Shown here one piece after another: positions 45,836 through 54,857 of a stretch of 64,000 nt of DNA. Position 1 is the stretch's first letter; each line of letters begins with the position of its first letter. The notes under the pieces were generated by a model. It was not told where the DNA came from. It ran no database searches and saw only the letters and a list, made by a program, of their open reading frames with translations. Both the position numbers and the translations under genes were made by a program. The DNA is from a virus, in IMG/VR virus record IMGVR_UViG_3300045412_000261, positions 78,582 through 142,581 of that record; one strand, 5' to 3'.

Positions 45836-46270
45836 TTATTTAAATTTAAATTTGCTAGCATAACCACCTTGTTCCAGGAAAAATGAGAACCCACTAATTT
45901 CTATTGGAGGAGATGTGATAAAAGCATCACAGAAACCAACTCTCTTTAATTTTTCTAAATCGATAGCAGCTTTGCCATAAGAATTATACATACGAGCATA
46001 GTAGTAATAATTCTGAATCCCTAATTTTATTTTAATTATTTCTGGACCTGACTTTATGGATCTGTCATATAGTCCAACTCTAATCATGTAAATAGGAACT
46101 TCGTATGTGTCCATTTCTATACTGCAAGGAGCTGGAGCTCTTTTTTTGTATTCTATGGTTATACAAATAATACTGTCAATTGATTTTCTAACAGGGTTGT
46201 TGAAATTGTAATACTGGGAAAAACCCTTTAAACTCAACAACAAAAACATAAAAACAAATACTTTTTTCAT
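45836..46270 (-). CDS. Secreted small protein with signal peptide
   Basis: 144 residues. N-terminal signal peptide (KKVFVFMFLLLSLKGFSQ, cleavage probably after FSQ, typical of Bacteroidota). The mature part is beta-rich with two Cys residues. No recognised domain. A phage-encoded exported protein acting on the host envelope is likely; superinfection exclusion is one guess. Confidence 0.65.
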   Translation of the reverse strand: MKKVFVFMFLLLSLKGFSQYYNFNNPVRKSIDSIICITIEYKKRAPAPCSIEMDTYEVPIYMIRVGLYDRSIKSGPEIIKIKLGIQNYYYYARMYNSYGKAAIDLEKLKRVGFCDAFITSPPIEISGFSFFLEQGGYASKFKFK

Positions 46271-46271
46271 T

Positions 46272-46565
46272 TTAGTTATTTTTTAACATATATAAATAAG
46301 CGTCATAAAAATTCGGCACTTTTTTTTCTATACAAACGTAAGAACCAGACGAATAAGAATTAATAACATCTTCTTTTGATTCCCAATTTTTATCTCCCCA
46401 TCTTTTTGCTAATCCGGTTAATTCTTCAATCCCTCCCCATCTTGTTGTTTTAGGATGGCCTTTTGCGTTCTCTGCTTCAAATATAAATGTTTCTTCTGCT
46501 AAATAAGACGTAGAGACAATGATAAATTTAGGTAAATCCCTTTTTAAATTTGGTGATTGTAACAT
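46272..46565 (-). CDS. Hypothetical phage protein
   Basis: 97 residues, FIIVSTSYLAEETFIFEAEN, GWGD-like WGDKNWESKEDVI and a short aromatic C-terminus. Overlaps the upstream gene by 22 bases. Not recognised. Confidence 0.55.
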   Translation of the reverse strand: MLQSPNLKRDLPKFIIVSTSYLAEETFIFEAENAKGHPKTTRWGGIEELTGLAKRWGDKNWESKEDVINSYSSGSYVCIEKKVPNFYDAYLYMLKNN

Positions 46566-47047
46566 AATAAATTTAAGTTTGTGAATTTATAACGGTCTTT
46601 TACTTTTAGAGAACTGTCTATAAATAGACGAAGATACTTTGAATCAAAGAATAGTAAATCGTCTATATCGTTTGGATTCTCTGAATCTAAATACTTGAAA
46701 TCAAAAATGACTTGTTCAACTTCTCCATGCTCATCTAAATGTATTTCGCTATCATACCAGCCTGTAGGAGGATATAGAAAATATACATTCTCTATTTTAT
46801 CCGAAACAAGTCCAATTTTTTTAATTCCTTTCTTGTCAAACTCATTTTGCTGAATTATCTTAGCATCTTTTCCCGGGTAAACTAAAGATTCTATTCTTAT
46901 TTCTCCATCTATTTTATGCATGATTTCATCAAAAATTATAGTCTTATCATAATTTTCCTTACCATACAGATTTTTTCTGAATACAGAAGCATACTCTTTG
47001 CTTCCTATAACTCCTTCAATGTAAAAAATACCTTTAGATCTTTTCAT
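46544..47047 (-). CDS. Hypothetical phage protein
   Basis: 167 residues, mixed alpha/beta, no membrane segment, no recognised motif. Overlaps the ThyX gene end by 14 bases, so it belongs to the same unit. Confidence 0.55.
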   Translation of the reverse strand: MKRSKGIFYIEGVIGSKEYASVFRKNLYGKENYDKTIIFDEIMHKIDGEIRIESLVYPGKDAKIIQQNEFDKKGIKKIGLVSDKIENVYFLYPPTGWYDSEIHLDEHGEVEQVIFDFKYLDSENPNDIDDLLFFDSKYLRLFIDSSLKVKDRYKFTNLNLLCYNHQI

Positions 47048-47897
47048 AACTTCCGTCTAATCCTATTTTTGTGATAAATAATGTTTTAAAATTGTTCTGC
47101 AAAGATAAAGAAGTTTTATCAAAAATCCAACCTTTATTCGAGAAATGTTTTTTTAATTTTCGTAGACTAGTAAATACAGATATAATATCTCCGTTATTAT
47201 TTGTCACAATAAACGCTTCTTCTTTTCTTTCCAAGAGTTCTAAAGATTTCTTAAAAGGATTACCTGGCATGTTTTTTACTTGTTCCAACATATCTGCAAC
47301 TAAATCTCTAGTTTCTTTTTGAACATCTTTCTTAATTCTCAATTTAACTAAGTGTATAAAAGCTAAAAAACTCATAGTCCAAATAAAGGTGGTCTCCAAA
47401 GATAGAGGAAGTATCGACCTAGCCTGTTCTTTACTTACTCCTAATTCAATTAACTCTTGATAAGCTGTTTTAGCATTATCTATTATATCATCTTGAATAA
47501 TATTAGCTATTGTGTTACTTGTTTCATCTAAATCTTCACCACTACCTTGCTTTGAATCTTTTGACTGTAATCTAAATGTTTGAATAGCATAATAAAAATC
47601 AGAGAAATCTACATATCTTCCTGATATAGAATTTACAGACATATTCTCTATTGGTAAATTAACTTCAACGCCAATTTCATGCTTTCTTAGCTGCCTTTCT
47701 ACATATAGTGGACACGATATCCTAAATTGCAATTGCGCATGTCTAAAGGGAGATACATGCCCTTCTTCCCATAAAAACTCTAATAAATTTTCATTTTGGC
47801 TATCTAGATAATTTGAAGCATCTTTGTCATAAGAAACTCTAGCAACATTAGCAATCTTAAGATCACTTCCCATAAAATCAATTAATTCTGCTTTCAT
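47034..47897 (-). CDS. thyX: Flavin-dependent thymidylate synthase ThyX
   Basis: 287 residues. HVSPFRHAQLQFRI (47-60), RQLRKH (68-73) and SVNSISGRY (87-95) form the ThyX signature (RHRxxSxNxxSxRY), here with about 13 extra residues between the His and SVN. LPLSLETTFIWTMSF and LRIKKDVQKETRDLVADM match the FAD/dUMP-binding C-terminal helices. It makes dTMP from dUMP with methylene-tetrahydrofolate and NADPH. About 60 C-terminal residues (from about 228, SVFTSLRKLKKHF) go beyond the usual end. Host-type promoter upstream. Confidence 0.82.
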   Translation of the reverse strand: MKAELIDFMGSDLKIANVARVSYDKDASNYLDSQNENLLEFLWEEGHVSPFRHAQLQFRISCPLYVERQLRKHEIGVEVNLPIENMSVNSISGRYVDFSDFYYAIQTFRLQSKDSKQGSGEDLDETSNTIANIIQDDIIDNAKTAYQELIELGVSKEQARSILPLSLETTFIWTMSFLAFIHLVKLRIKKDVQKETRDLVADMLEQVKNMPGNPFKKSLELLERKEEAFIVTNNNGDIISVFTSLRKLKKHFSNKGWIFDKTSLSLQNNFKTLFITKIGLDGSYEKI

Positions 47898-47955
47898 TGG
47901 TTGAAACTTTTTAGTAAACTAAATTTTGTGTAATAAACCAATTAAGTTTATTGTG

Positions 47956-47985
47956 CAAATATAACTATATTATTTTGTATTTCAA
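47956..47985 (-). promoter_or_regulatory. Bacteroidota-type promoter for thyX
   Basis: Minus strand TATATTTG (47963-47956), TTG 19 nt upstream (47985-47983), about 60 bases before the thyX ATG; overlaps the 3' end of the PAP2 gene. Confidence 0.65.
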
Positions 47986-48690
47986 CATTAATTTGAACAA
48001 TTCTTCACTTCCATCTCCATCCGACGGATAATGAACTCCTGATAACTCTCTAACATCTTTTATTTTATTGTAGAGATTTACAAAATATTTTCTAGATGAT
48101 GGTTTCAATTTCATTAATTGGTAAATCATAACTAGGAAATCCATGGTATGCCCTGAAGGATAGGCAGCTGAATTTGCATCTGTTCTAGTTATAGGATGCA
48201 GCTTAATACCATACTCTCCGGCTAATTCGTTTGGCCTAGGTCTATTGAAGTAATCTTTAAGGTAGTACACTATAGGAAAAGCCTCATCAGACCAAGAGTT
48301 AACTTTTTTCCGGTCTACACCTTTAATACCCAATTTTTCCGCCGTTTTCACGAAGAAATCTAAATGATGATGCTCCATATAAAAACACATACTTCTTTCT
48401 TTATCCGTAACATTATCAGAAATTTTTTTAAGATGTTCAAGTTCATTCCTTGTGGTATCGGAAGAATTCTTTGGAGGATGGAACTTTTTTATAAATTCGT
48501 CTATCATACCAGAATCTTTTGCTTTTTCAAGAGTTCCGTATTCATCTTTCTCAATCTTTCTTACATACTCTTCTGGTTGATTTCCAAATTTAACCGAGTC
48601 TATTTTCTTAGAATCCATAATATCTTTTAAATAAATATGATTTTTTTGTAAAAAGGACTCATACTTGATTATTTTATTTGTCCTTTTCAA
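47965..48690 (-). CDS. PAP2-family phosphatase, soluble type
   Basis: 241 residues, apparent TTG start (48690) overlapping the upstream gene. Complete acid-phosphatase motif: KDYFNRPRP (145-153, KX6RP), PSGH (178-181), and RELSGVHYPSD (R214-X5-H220-X3-D224). There are no membrane spans or signal peptide, unlike bacterial PAP2 enzymes. Substrate may be a nucleotide or another phosphomonoester. Ends in TAG. Confidence 0.8.
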   Translation of the reverse strand: MKRTNKIIKYESFLQKNHIYLKDIMDSKKIDSVKFGNQPEEYVRKIEKDEYGTLEKAKDSGMIDEFIKKFHPPKNSSDTTRNELEHLKKISDNVTDKERSMCFYMEHHHLDFFVKTAEKLGIKGVDRKKVNSWSDEAFPIVYYLKDYFNRPRPNELAGEYGIKLHPITRTDANSAAYPSGHTMDFLVMIYQLMKLKPSSRKYFVNLYNKIKDVRELSGVHYPSDGDGSEELFKLMLKYKII

Positions 48691-48898
48691 ACTGATTTGT
48701 CACCTCTATATTTATAGGATTGTCTAGGATAATTCTTAACATGACATAGAATCCAAAAGATTGAAGGAAAGATAAATCTTTTAATTCAAAATAATCAGCA
48801 ATTGAAAAATTCCAACATACCATAACCATTAAAGACCCAATACAATTTGTTATTAAGAAAAACAATAAAACTAATAAATTAACATAAACTTTTCTCAT
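48674..48898 (-). CDS. Small membrane protein
   Basis: 74 residues with two hydrophobic segments (about 5-30 and 42-60). No motif. Overlaps the PAP2 gene start by 17 bases. Confidence 0.55.
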   Translation of the reverse strand: MRKVYVNLLVLLFFLITNCIGSLMVMVCWNFSIADYFELKDLSFLQSFGFYVMLRIILDNPINIEVTNQFEKDK

Positions 48899-48922
48899 AT
48901 TTTGTGATATAATTGTGATTGA

Positions 48923-50056
48923 TTAGTGTGAATCCCCGACATTATTTTTTTCACTGTATATTAAATAATCTGGGTTTATTACTTTAGCTACTTTCGATCT
49001 ATTTCCATCAACAGCTTTTATAACAATACCTTCGTGAGGAACTTTAGTATTGTTTATAAAATTATTGAATACAAATGAATTTTTTATTTCTTCTGAGTAA
49101 AGTCCTTTATATAGGACTTCAACATAAGGTAATTTTAAATATTTTTCAGTTACATGTTTAGTAGCAGATAAATTTAAATATTTTTTATCTAATTCGATAT
49201 CAAAAATACAAAGTTGTATGTCATCTAATCCGTACTCATAATTTTTTTGGATTCCTTTTCCGTATATTTCACCATATATTATAAAACCGGTCCCTATGCT
49301 CATTTCACCTATTCTAGAATTTTTATTAACAAGGTTCCATAGTTTACTTTTGATATCGTATTTTGTTTCAATATCATACCAAATATTAGTATCATAAAAA
49401 CCTTGGCTATCAGATCCTTTTTCTACATTATGAGAACCTACTACGAATTCGTATTCATCCAAACCTAGTTCAAAACCAAAAAACTTTTTAATTTTATTCC
49501 ACAAGGACAACTTACTCTTTTTTACAATTCCATATCTTGCGTTTGTTCCATGTATTTTTCTAGTGATTTCTACATAATCATTTTCGTCAAAAATATTGGG
49601 AACATTTTTAAAATTGGGGAATTTATAATAAATAGGAAAATTTGGATTTTCACAGTATTTTATTTTTTTTCCATTTGACAAGTTAATCATTTTAGCTGGA
49701 GGCTCATATTTATATATTTTAAGAACATCCATTACATCTTCTCCATCTTTCTTATTGCATTCTGGAATCAAGTCAATAGGCATAATTAAGCAATCACTAT
49801 AAACACCTCTTAGCTTAATTGTCCTAACCCTTTCTTTGTTACGTAGATAATTGGTTATATCTAATTTCTCTGAAATTTCTAAAGGTATCATAGCATCTGT
49901 AATAGCACAAATAACTAAATCTCCAATTGAGTGAGAACCTTTTTTTATAATACAGTTCCAGCCGTTTATAGTAGCCAATTCTATATTATCAGCATCCGGA
50001 ATAGATTGAATATCATTTATCACGGACACGAAACAAACACTATTTTCATTTTTCAT
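48923..50056 (-). CDS. RNA ligase (nucleotidyltransferase superfamily, Rnl2/Rnl5-like)
   Basis: 377 residues. N-terminal OB-like half (about 1-115), then ligase motif I KIHGTNARYG (K167 as adenylated lysine), motif III FIIYGEIYG (about 258-266), motif IV HEGIVIKA (about 343) and motif V KVAKVINPDYL. The N-terminal OB plus ligase domain recalls the Deinococcus-type RNA ligase. It seals RNA nicks with ATP and could repair tRNAs cut by host defences; that last role is inference. Confidence 0.8.
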   Translation of the reverse strand: MKNENSVCFVSVINDIQSIPDADNIELATINGWNCIIKKGSHSIGDLVICAITDAMIPLEISEKLDITNYLRNKERVRTIKLRGVYSDCLIMPIDLIPECNKKDGEDVMDVLKIYKYEPPAKMINLSNGKKIKYCENPNFPIYYKFPNFKNVPNIFDENDYVEITRKIHGTNARYGIVKKSKLSLWNKIKKFFGFELGLDEYEFVVGSHNVEKGSDSQGFYDTNIWYDIETKYDIKSKLWNLVNKNSRIGEMSIGTGFIIYGEIYGKGIQKNYEYGLDDIQLCIFDIELDKKYLNLSATKHVTEKYLKLPYVEVLYKGLYSEEIKNSFVFNNFINNTKVPHEGIVIKAVDGNRSKVAKVINPDYLIYSEKNNVGDSH

Positions 50057-50077
50057 AAACTATGATTTAATGGCACA

Positions 50078-50106
50078 AAGATAAGCAATTATTTCGTAAT
50101 TTCCAA
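50078..50106 (-). promoter_or_regulatory. Bacteroidota-type promoter for the RNA ligase gene
   Basis: Minus strand TATCTTTG (50085-50078) with TTTG/TTG 18 nt upstream (50106-50104), about 21 bases before the ATG at 50056. Confidence 0.65.
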
Positions 50107-50388
50107 ATTAATTAGAGATTTTTTTAATTCTTTTTCTCTCTTTCTTTTATTTCTGGCGTACTCTACATATATTTCTCTATTTTTAGCATAGTACTCTTTT
50201 TGTTTTTCAATTAATTTTTCTTTGTTTTTTATGTAATATTTTTGCCTTCGTTTTCTTTCCTTTTGTCTAGCATATTCAGACATTGAATGATAATCAGCCA
50301 GTCTTTTTTTTCTGTGCTCTTCTTTTTTTTCTTCAGATAGATTAGCAAATCTATTTTTAAGATATTCTTTTTTGTCTTTTATAACCAT
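50089..50388 (-). CDS. Small basic helical protein
   Basis: 99 residues, almost wholly Lys/Arg/Glu/Tyr helix (KRRQKYYIKNKEKLIEKQKE). Probably nucleic-acid binding or a coiled coil. No family can be stated. One base separates it from the upstream gene. Confidence 0.55.
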   Translation of the reverse strand: MVIKDKKEYLKNRFANLSEEKKEEHRKKRLADYHSMSEYARQKERKRRQKYYIKNKEKLIEKQKEYYAKNREIYVEYARNKRKREKELKKSLINLEITK

Positions 50389-50389
50389 G

Positions 50390-50947
50390 TTAATAAGCTT
50401 CTAGATGTGGGTTAATTAAGTTTTCTACTTTTTTTAATTCATCGTCTACTTCTTTAGAAAAATAACCATATACTCTGAGTGTACCGTATTTTATTTTTAT
50501 ATCAGTTATAAATAATCCTTTAGTAATATATTTAAAAGCAGAATGCAAGTGTTGGTCTCTGCATCTTACTATTGAGTTATCATTAGCAAACAAATGAAGA
50601 AGATTCAACACGAAGGCAGGACACCACCATGGTTTAGCTTTTTTTGCAACAAATATAATAAAATTTTCTAAGTATTCATATAAATCGGTCTCTTCTTTAA
50701 ATATGTTCCAGGAAACACCTATGTAGTTATATCTATATTCTCTGTCATTAGAGAAACATCTTAGGATATCTTTGAAGGCTACGGGAGGAAATTTATATCT
50801 TGCACCTCTGCTTGACATCGACCCAAACTTTTTTCTTAATTTATAAAATCCTATTTTATAAGTCACATAGGATTTAATATAGTAATACAGAATTATCGCG
50901 GGGATATAACCAATTACAACAATGAATAAAATAATTAAAATGTACAT
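50390..50947 (-). CDS. Membrane-anchored hypothetical protein
   Basis: 185 residues, an N-terminal membrane helix (about 2-25, ILIILFIVVIGYIPAIILYY) and a mostly cytoplasmic part with WWCPAFVLNLLH. Unrecognised. Confidence 0.55.
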   Translation of the reverse strand: MYILIILFIVVIGYIPAIILYYYIKSYVTYKIGFYKLRKKFGSMSSRGARYKFPPVAFKDILRCFSNDREYRYNYIGVSWNIFKEETDLYEYLENFIIFVAKKAKPWWCPAFVLNLLHLFANDNSIVRCRDQHLHSAFKYITKGLFITDIKIKYGTLRVYGYFSKEVDDELKKVENLINPHLEAY

Positions 50948-51040
50948 AATAATAAATTTAAGTTAAACAATATCATTACACCGGATAGGAGTTTGTACTC
51001 CTGTCATAATTTTAAGAATAACGGCACATAAAGATGGCTT

Positions 51041-51352
51041 TTAGAGAGTTAATTTATTTAACAATTCCAATAAAACATCTCCATGGCATGCTTGTGGCTT
51101 ACACCAACATCCAAGAATTTTTCCACCTTTTAATTCATGTAAATCATCCAATAAATGTTTTCCTTCTCCATTTGTAATCCATTCCTTATAAGCATTGACA
51201 GCAGCATCCCTATCTTCCACTACATACTTAGCAAGCGTTTTTCCATCTTGTTTATGCGTGAAAGGATTCCCCCATTTACTAGGTCTTCCAATATATACAT
51301 CATATTTTTCTTTTTTACAATGAACAACTTTTGATTTAATTATCATATTCAT
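51041..51352 (-). CDS. DUF4326 phage protein
   Basis: 103 residues. VVHCKKEKYDVYIGRPSKWG followed by NPFTHK and a C-terminal LGCWCKPQACHGDVLLELL is the DUF4326 pattern, with conserved Cys and His residues that could bind metal. Function unknown; common in phages. Confidence 0.75.
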   Translation of the reverse strand: MNMIIKSKVVHCKKEKYDVYIGRPSKWGNPFTHKQDGKTLAKYVVEDRDAAVNAYKEWITNGEGKHLLDDLHELKGGKILGCWCKPQACHGDVLLELLNKLTL

Positions 51353-51705
51353 TATTTATTTACAAGTTTACAATGCTCATTTATATAATCATATAATGAA
51401 TCAATATTATAACATATTGGAGTACCATCGACATCCCAAGCACCTGGTTCTTTATCTGGATACATCCATTTTTCAAAATTTAACTCATCAGGTGGAGAAT
51501 ACTCATATATATACCATGATATCCATTCTAATCCTTCTTCATTGTATTGAGATTTCATAGTTTCGATAAACATATCATAAACTAAATTATTTATTGGAAA
51601 TTTTTTATTATCTGTAATATCAAAACCGATAAAATATAAGTCGTATATATAATAGGTGATTTCGTAGTATTTTTTTACTATAAATTTAAAACTATCTTTA
51701 TTCAT
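51352..51705 (-). CDS. Hypothetical phage protein
   Basis: 117 residues rich in Tyr and Trp (GLEWISWYIYEYSPPDELNF). Ends at the start of the DUF4326 gene (one-base overlap). Not recognised. Confidence 0.55.
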   Translation of the reverse strand: MNKDSFKFIVKKYYEITYYIYDLYFIGFDITDNKKFPINNLVYDMFIETMKSQYNEEGLEWISWYIYEYSPPDELNFEKWMYPDKEPGAWDVDGTPICYNIDSLYDYINEHCKLVNK

Positions 51706-51750
51706 GTTTTTATATAAATTTATAAAGTATAAAAATCACTTTTTAAAAAC

Positions 51751-52515
51751 CTATAATAGTTTACAAGAATCTTCATTGCGATTGTAATTACCTATTAATT
51801 TACCCGAACCGACTTTTCCATCTTCGATAATTAAATATTCTTGACTGGTACCTAGAGTATCAATATAGTAATATCTACCTCCTGTAGTTACTCCCTTAAT
51901 ATCTATGTTTTTTTGTTGAGTATGTCCTACAACCTGGATGTATTTTTTCCTAAAGGTGTCATAATTAGATTCTTGTAATGACTTAGGCCGAATCCATATA
52001 GGAGAAGATTCAACACTGTCTCCGTAAGGATCCCACCCTGCAAATTTAAAAGCTCGGGGGGAATTAATAAATAAATCATTAACAATAACATCAATATCAT
52101 TATTCATATCCACCTTCATCTTCTTACCCCAATACTCCAACCATTTATAACTAATTCCGGCATGACTAAATAAAAAATTATCCATCTTATAACACATAGA
52201 TAACTCTTTTATATTTTCCATTAATAACATTTGAATAGTATAATGATGTCCTCTTTGATGTCCTGAATATGTCTCATTAGCAAAAGGCATATAATGAAAG
52301 TCATGATTACCAATTAACATAATAACATCTGCCTTTGATTTATTCTTAAATTCAATTAAACGTTTAAAATTATCTAATTGAATTATAACTCTTATAGATT
52401 CATGTGTATCAAAGTAATCTCCTGCAAATATAAATTTATCTGCATCATTTTCTTTTTCAACAATTTTTTCCCATGATGTTCTACCATGAATGTCTCCAAT
52501 AATTACACTTTTCAT
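51751..52515 (-). CDS. Calcineurin-like metallophosphoesterase
   Basis: 254 residues. Motifs in order: GDIHG (7-11), GDYFDT (about 32), GNHDFHY (about 69), HAG (about 117) and GHTQQ near 190, a full two-metal phosphoesterase set. Substrate could be a protein phosphate, nucleotide or RNA end. Nearby RNA ligase makes an RNA-end role possible, but this is inference. Ends with TAG. Confidence 0.82.
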   Translation of the reverse strand: MKSVIIGDIHGRTSWEKIVEKENDADKFIFAGDYFDTHESIRVIIQLDNFKRLIEFKNKSKADVIMLIGNHDFHYMPFANETYSGHQRGHHYTIQMLLMENIKELSMCYKMDNFLFSHAGISYKWLEYWGKKMKVDMNNDIDVIVNDLFINSPRAFKFAGWDPYGDSVESSPIWIRPKSLQESNYDTFRKKYIQVVGHTQQKNIDIKGVTTGGRYYYIDTLGTSQEYLIIEDGKVGSGKLIGNYNRNEDSCKLL

Positions 52516-52516
52516 A

Positions 52517-52702
52517 TCATCTTTTTAAAACAAACCAATCATCAGTAAAAAACTTAACGATAGGCTTTGCTAGATTACTAAAACATTTTTCATACATTTC
52601 GTGTCTTGACTTCTTAATTTCCATTTTAATCTCAAATAGTCGATTAGGATTATCTGTATCGACTAATTCATTATTTATAGCTTTGCAATCTCTTTCATCC
52701 AT
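52517..52702 (-). CDS. Small hypothetical protein
   Basis: 61 residues, helical (LFEIKMEIKKSRHEMYEKCF). One base before the phosphoesterase start, so co-translated. Not recognised. Confidence 0.5.
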   Translation of the reverse strand: MDERDCKAINNELVDTDNPNRLFEIKMEIKKSRHEMYEKCFSNLAKPIVKFFTDDWFVLKR

Positions 52703-52772
52703 AATATTTTAATTTAATTTTAGTAATATAAATACGCTACTGAAAGTAAGTCGTAAACCAATAGATAGAACC

Positions 52773-53039
52773 TTAACTACCATCGTCAAGAAATTCATTA
52801 GCTACTCTTATGGCAACTTGTTCAGAATTTATTTCTATTTTTTGCTTGTAGTTTGTATTAACCACCCAATCCCCAAACATACCTTTTGTAAGCACTTGCA
52901 AAAAGTATTCATACCCTTTTTGTATTAGGCTTTTTTGTCTAAATATCTGAACTTTACGGTTGTTATTTTTTATTTCTCTGTACAACATTTTTATATTTGT
53001 TTGTGAACAGGTTGAGATTCTAACCCTTTTAGTATTCAT
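52773..53039 (-). CDS. Small hypothetical protein
   Basis: 88 residues, basic N-terminal half, FLQVLTKGMFGDWVVNTNYK in the middle. Not recognised. Flanked by about 70 and 130 bases in which I see no gene. Confidence 0.5.
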   Translation of the reverse strand: MNTKRVRISTCSQTNIKMLYREIKNNNRKVQIFRQKSLIQKGYEYFLQVLTKGMFGDWVVNTNYKQKIEINSEQVAIRVANEFLDDGS

Positions 53040-53169
53040 TTTGTGTATAATTATAAATATACCTCAATCATCTCTTATTACTATTAACTTTTTGAAACCG
53101 AAAAATAAAGATGCAAATCACGATTCTTTTTTTGGTTAGAGTTTATGGCTTGCATTTTAAATTTATGTC

Positions 53170-53796
53170 TTATTCGTCGAAATGTCTTATTAGTCGAATA
53201 ACATCCCATGCATCCAATAAAGAATTATGACTAACATCATCATCCATATCAGCTCTCATCTTACATATATCTAAAGAAGGCAACATATCAGAATCTTTCA
53301 TTACATCAAAATATAAAATTGCGGGGTCAATCACTCTTTTATTAACATAAATAGATTCCTTCCATCCAGGAACATTATTCAAAAATAACATGTCAAACAT
53401 AGCAAAGTTTTTTCCAGCTACATTTATAACATATTTTTTAGATTTACAATCAGCTTTAATTCCATTAGCATGTAAAAATGAAGTAAAAGATGAAGCCAAT
53501 GAAAAATATTCTACGAAAATGTAATTCCAATTAAGGTGAACATTATGTAAATCCTTTAACTTATAATAATCCTCATTTTCTAAATAATTCGAAATGTTTT
53601 TAATTAAATCTACATTCATCAATAATGCTTTCGGAGATCCTTTAATACGTCTATGAATAACAGTAGCATAAAACTTAGGACAATCATCAAATGATAACAT
53701 TTTACTTGTATCTTCAATGATTGCTCCAAATGATAGGATTTGATCTTTCTTAGGATTCAACCCACTTGTTTCAATATCAATACTAACATACAACAT
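53170..53796 (-). CDS. DnaQ-like 3'-5' exonuclease (DEDDh)
   Basis: 208 residues. VSIDIETSGL (D7, E9), GKNFAMFDMLFL (third Asp at about 133) and VSHNSLLDAWDVIRLI (His and Asp near 190-195) make a complete DEDDh set. Acts on DNA or RNA 3' ends; oligoribonuclease/RNase T-like proteins share this layout. Start right at ATG 53796. Confidence 0.8.
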   Translation of the reverse strand: MLYVSIDIETSGLNPKKDQILSFGAIIEDTSKMLSFDDCPKFYATVIHRRIKGSPKALLMNVDLIKNISNYLENEDYYKLKDLHNVHLNWNYIFVEYFSLASSFTSFLHANGIKADCKSKKYVINVAGKNFAMFDMLFLNNVPGWKESIYVNKRVIDPAILYFDVMKDSDMLPSLDICKMRADMDDDVSHNSLLDAWDVIRLIRHFDE

Positions 53797-53810
53797 GATA
53801 TAAGATTTAA

Positions 53811-54083
53811 TTAGTTATATTCTGGAAGCCTACAAATGTGAGGAGGTAAAACCGTGGGGGCTAACAATACATTATGATACTTACATGCTTGTCCCAATCC
53901 ATTACCTCTAAAATCAATAAAAATATATCTATCATTAAATGAAGTAATGGTACCATGCTCATATTGAACATTAACATTTTTCCAATCTTCTTTATACCAA
54001 ACCTTTCTCCCAATAAGACTTTCATTTATAGAATCTGGAAAAACTCTTTTAGGCGTTAAACCATGATAATCAAAATCGTCCAT
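53811..54083 (-). CDS. Hypothetical phage protein
   Basis: 90 residues, beta-rich (SLIGRKVWYKEDWKNVNVQY, GTITSFNDRYIFIDF), an SH3-like barrel is conceivable. Not recognised. Confidence 0.55.
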   Translation of the reverse strand: MDDFDYHGLTPKRVFPDSINESLIGRKVWYKEDWKNVNVQYEHGTITSFNDRYIFIDFRGNGLGQACKYHNVLLAPTVLPPHICRLPEYN

Positions 54084-54089
54084 AATTAT

Positions 54090-54287
54090 TTATTTTTTTG
54101 TACTTTTAACATACATAATAACAGATATTAGTCCCGCAAATATTAATAGAACAACTAGCGGAAGCCACAGAGGAGACATAACCCACCACCAAGACCAATC
54201 TATATAATTAGTAAGTTTTAAGGCAATGAATAAAATAGTTAACATACCTAGGAAACTAATGCCTGAACTAGAGGAGTTTTTAGACAT
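54090..54287 (-). CDS. Small two-span membrane protein
   Basis: 65 residues with two hydrophobic spans around WSWWWVMSPLWLPL, a motif common in small phage/bacterial membrane proteins of unknown function. Host-type promoter precedes it. Confidence 0.65.
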   Translation of the reverse strand: MSKNSSSSGISFLGMLTILFIALKLTNYIDWSWWWVMSPLWLPLVVLLIFAGLISVIMYVKSTKK

Positions 54288-54319
54288 GATAAAAAATTTA
54301 AAGGTGAAATAATAATATG

Positions 54320-54350
54320 CAAATATATGAATAAAAATGACAAAAACAAA
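54320..54350 (-). promoter_or_regulatory. Bacteroidota-type promoter
   Basis: Minus strand TATATTTG (54327-54320) with TTTG 19 nt upstream (54347-54350), about 33 bases before the ATG at 54287. Confidence 0.6.
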
Positions 54351-54365
54351 TTATTTTACAATTTT

Positions 54366-54857
54366 TTAATTAATTCCTCCTTTGTCGATTGTAGAGAAGA
54401 ATATTAAATCATTGAATGACCTATGATTTTCAATAGCCTCTCGCTTGAATGGTCTCGTAGATTCAATGTATTTTATTAACATGTGATTCTTTACTATAAA
54501 ATGTATAGCTTCAATGTCTGTACCCCCGAAAGACAGAATCCAATCTTTATACTGTAAGACATACTCTGCTGATTTATGTTCATGGCCATAAGCAGTTGGC
54601 TGTCCTGTTTTTTCGTTTATACCATAGGTTTCCATTTTTCCTAAATCGTGAAACAGAGCTGCCATTATTATATTAGGATTATCCGGATACTTTTCATAAG
54701 CTCTTCGCAATACTACAATAATATGCTTTAATGTATTTCCCTCTGGGTGCCATATTACGTTTTGTTTAGCACCCCATTGATTGAACAATAGCTCTTTCAA
54801 TGTCCTAGGTGATTCTGAAATTAAATGCTTATAAGATGCTGGAAGTTCTTTTTTCAT
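54366..54857 (-). CDS. HD-domain metal-dependent phosphohydrolase
   Basis: 163 residues from the ATG at 54857; a GTG at 54899 would add 14 basic residues. Complete HD set: HPEGNTLKH (H45), ALFHDLGK (H70, D71), GHEH (about 92-94) and KNH (about 125), typical of phage nucleotidase-type HD proteins. Could hydrolyse nucleotides or a second messenger. First gene after the non-coding repeat region. Confidence 0.75.
   Translation of the reverse strand: MKKELPASYKHLISESPRTLKELLFNQWGAKQNVIWHPEGNTLKHIIVVLRRAYEKYPDNPNIIMAALFHDLGKMETYGINEKTGQPTAYGHEHKSAEYVLQYKDWILSFGGTDIEAIHFIVKNHMLIKYIESTRPFKREAIENHRSFNDLIFFSTIDKGGIN

Noticed and set aside
42059-51753. Genome-wide TAG recoding to Gln
   Set aside because: Several TAG codons (28461, 47965, 51751, 59220) behave as normal stops with no meaningful extension, so only partial or local recoding remains possible.
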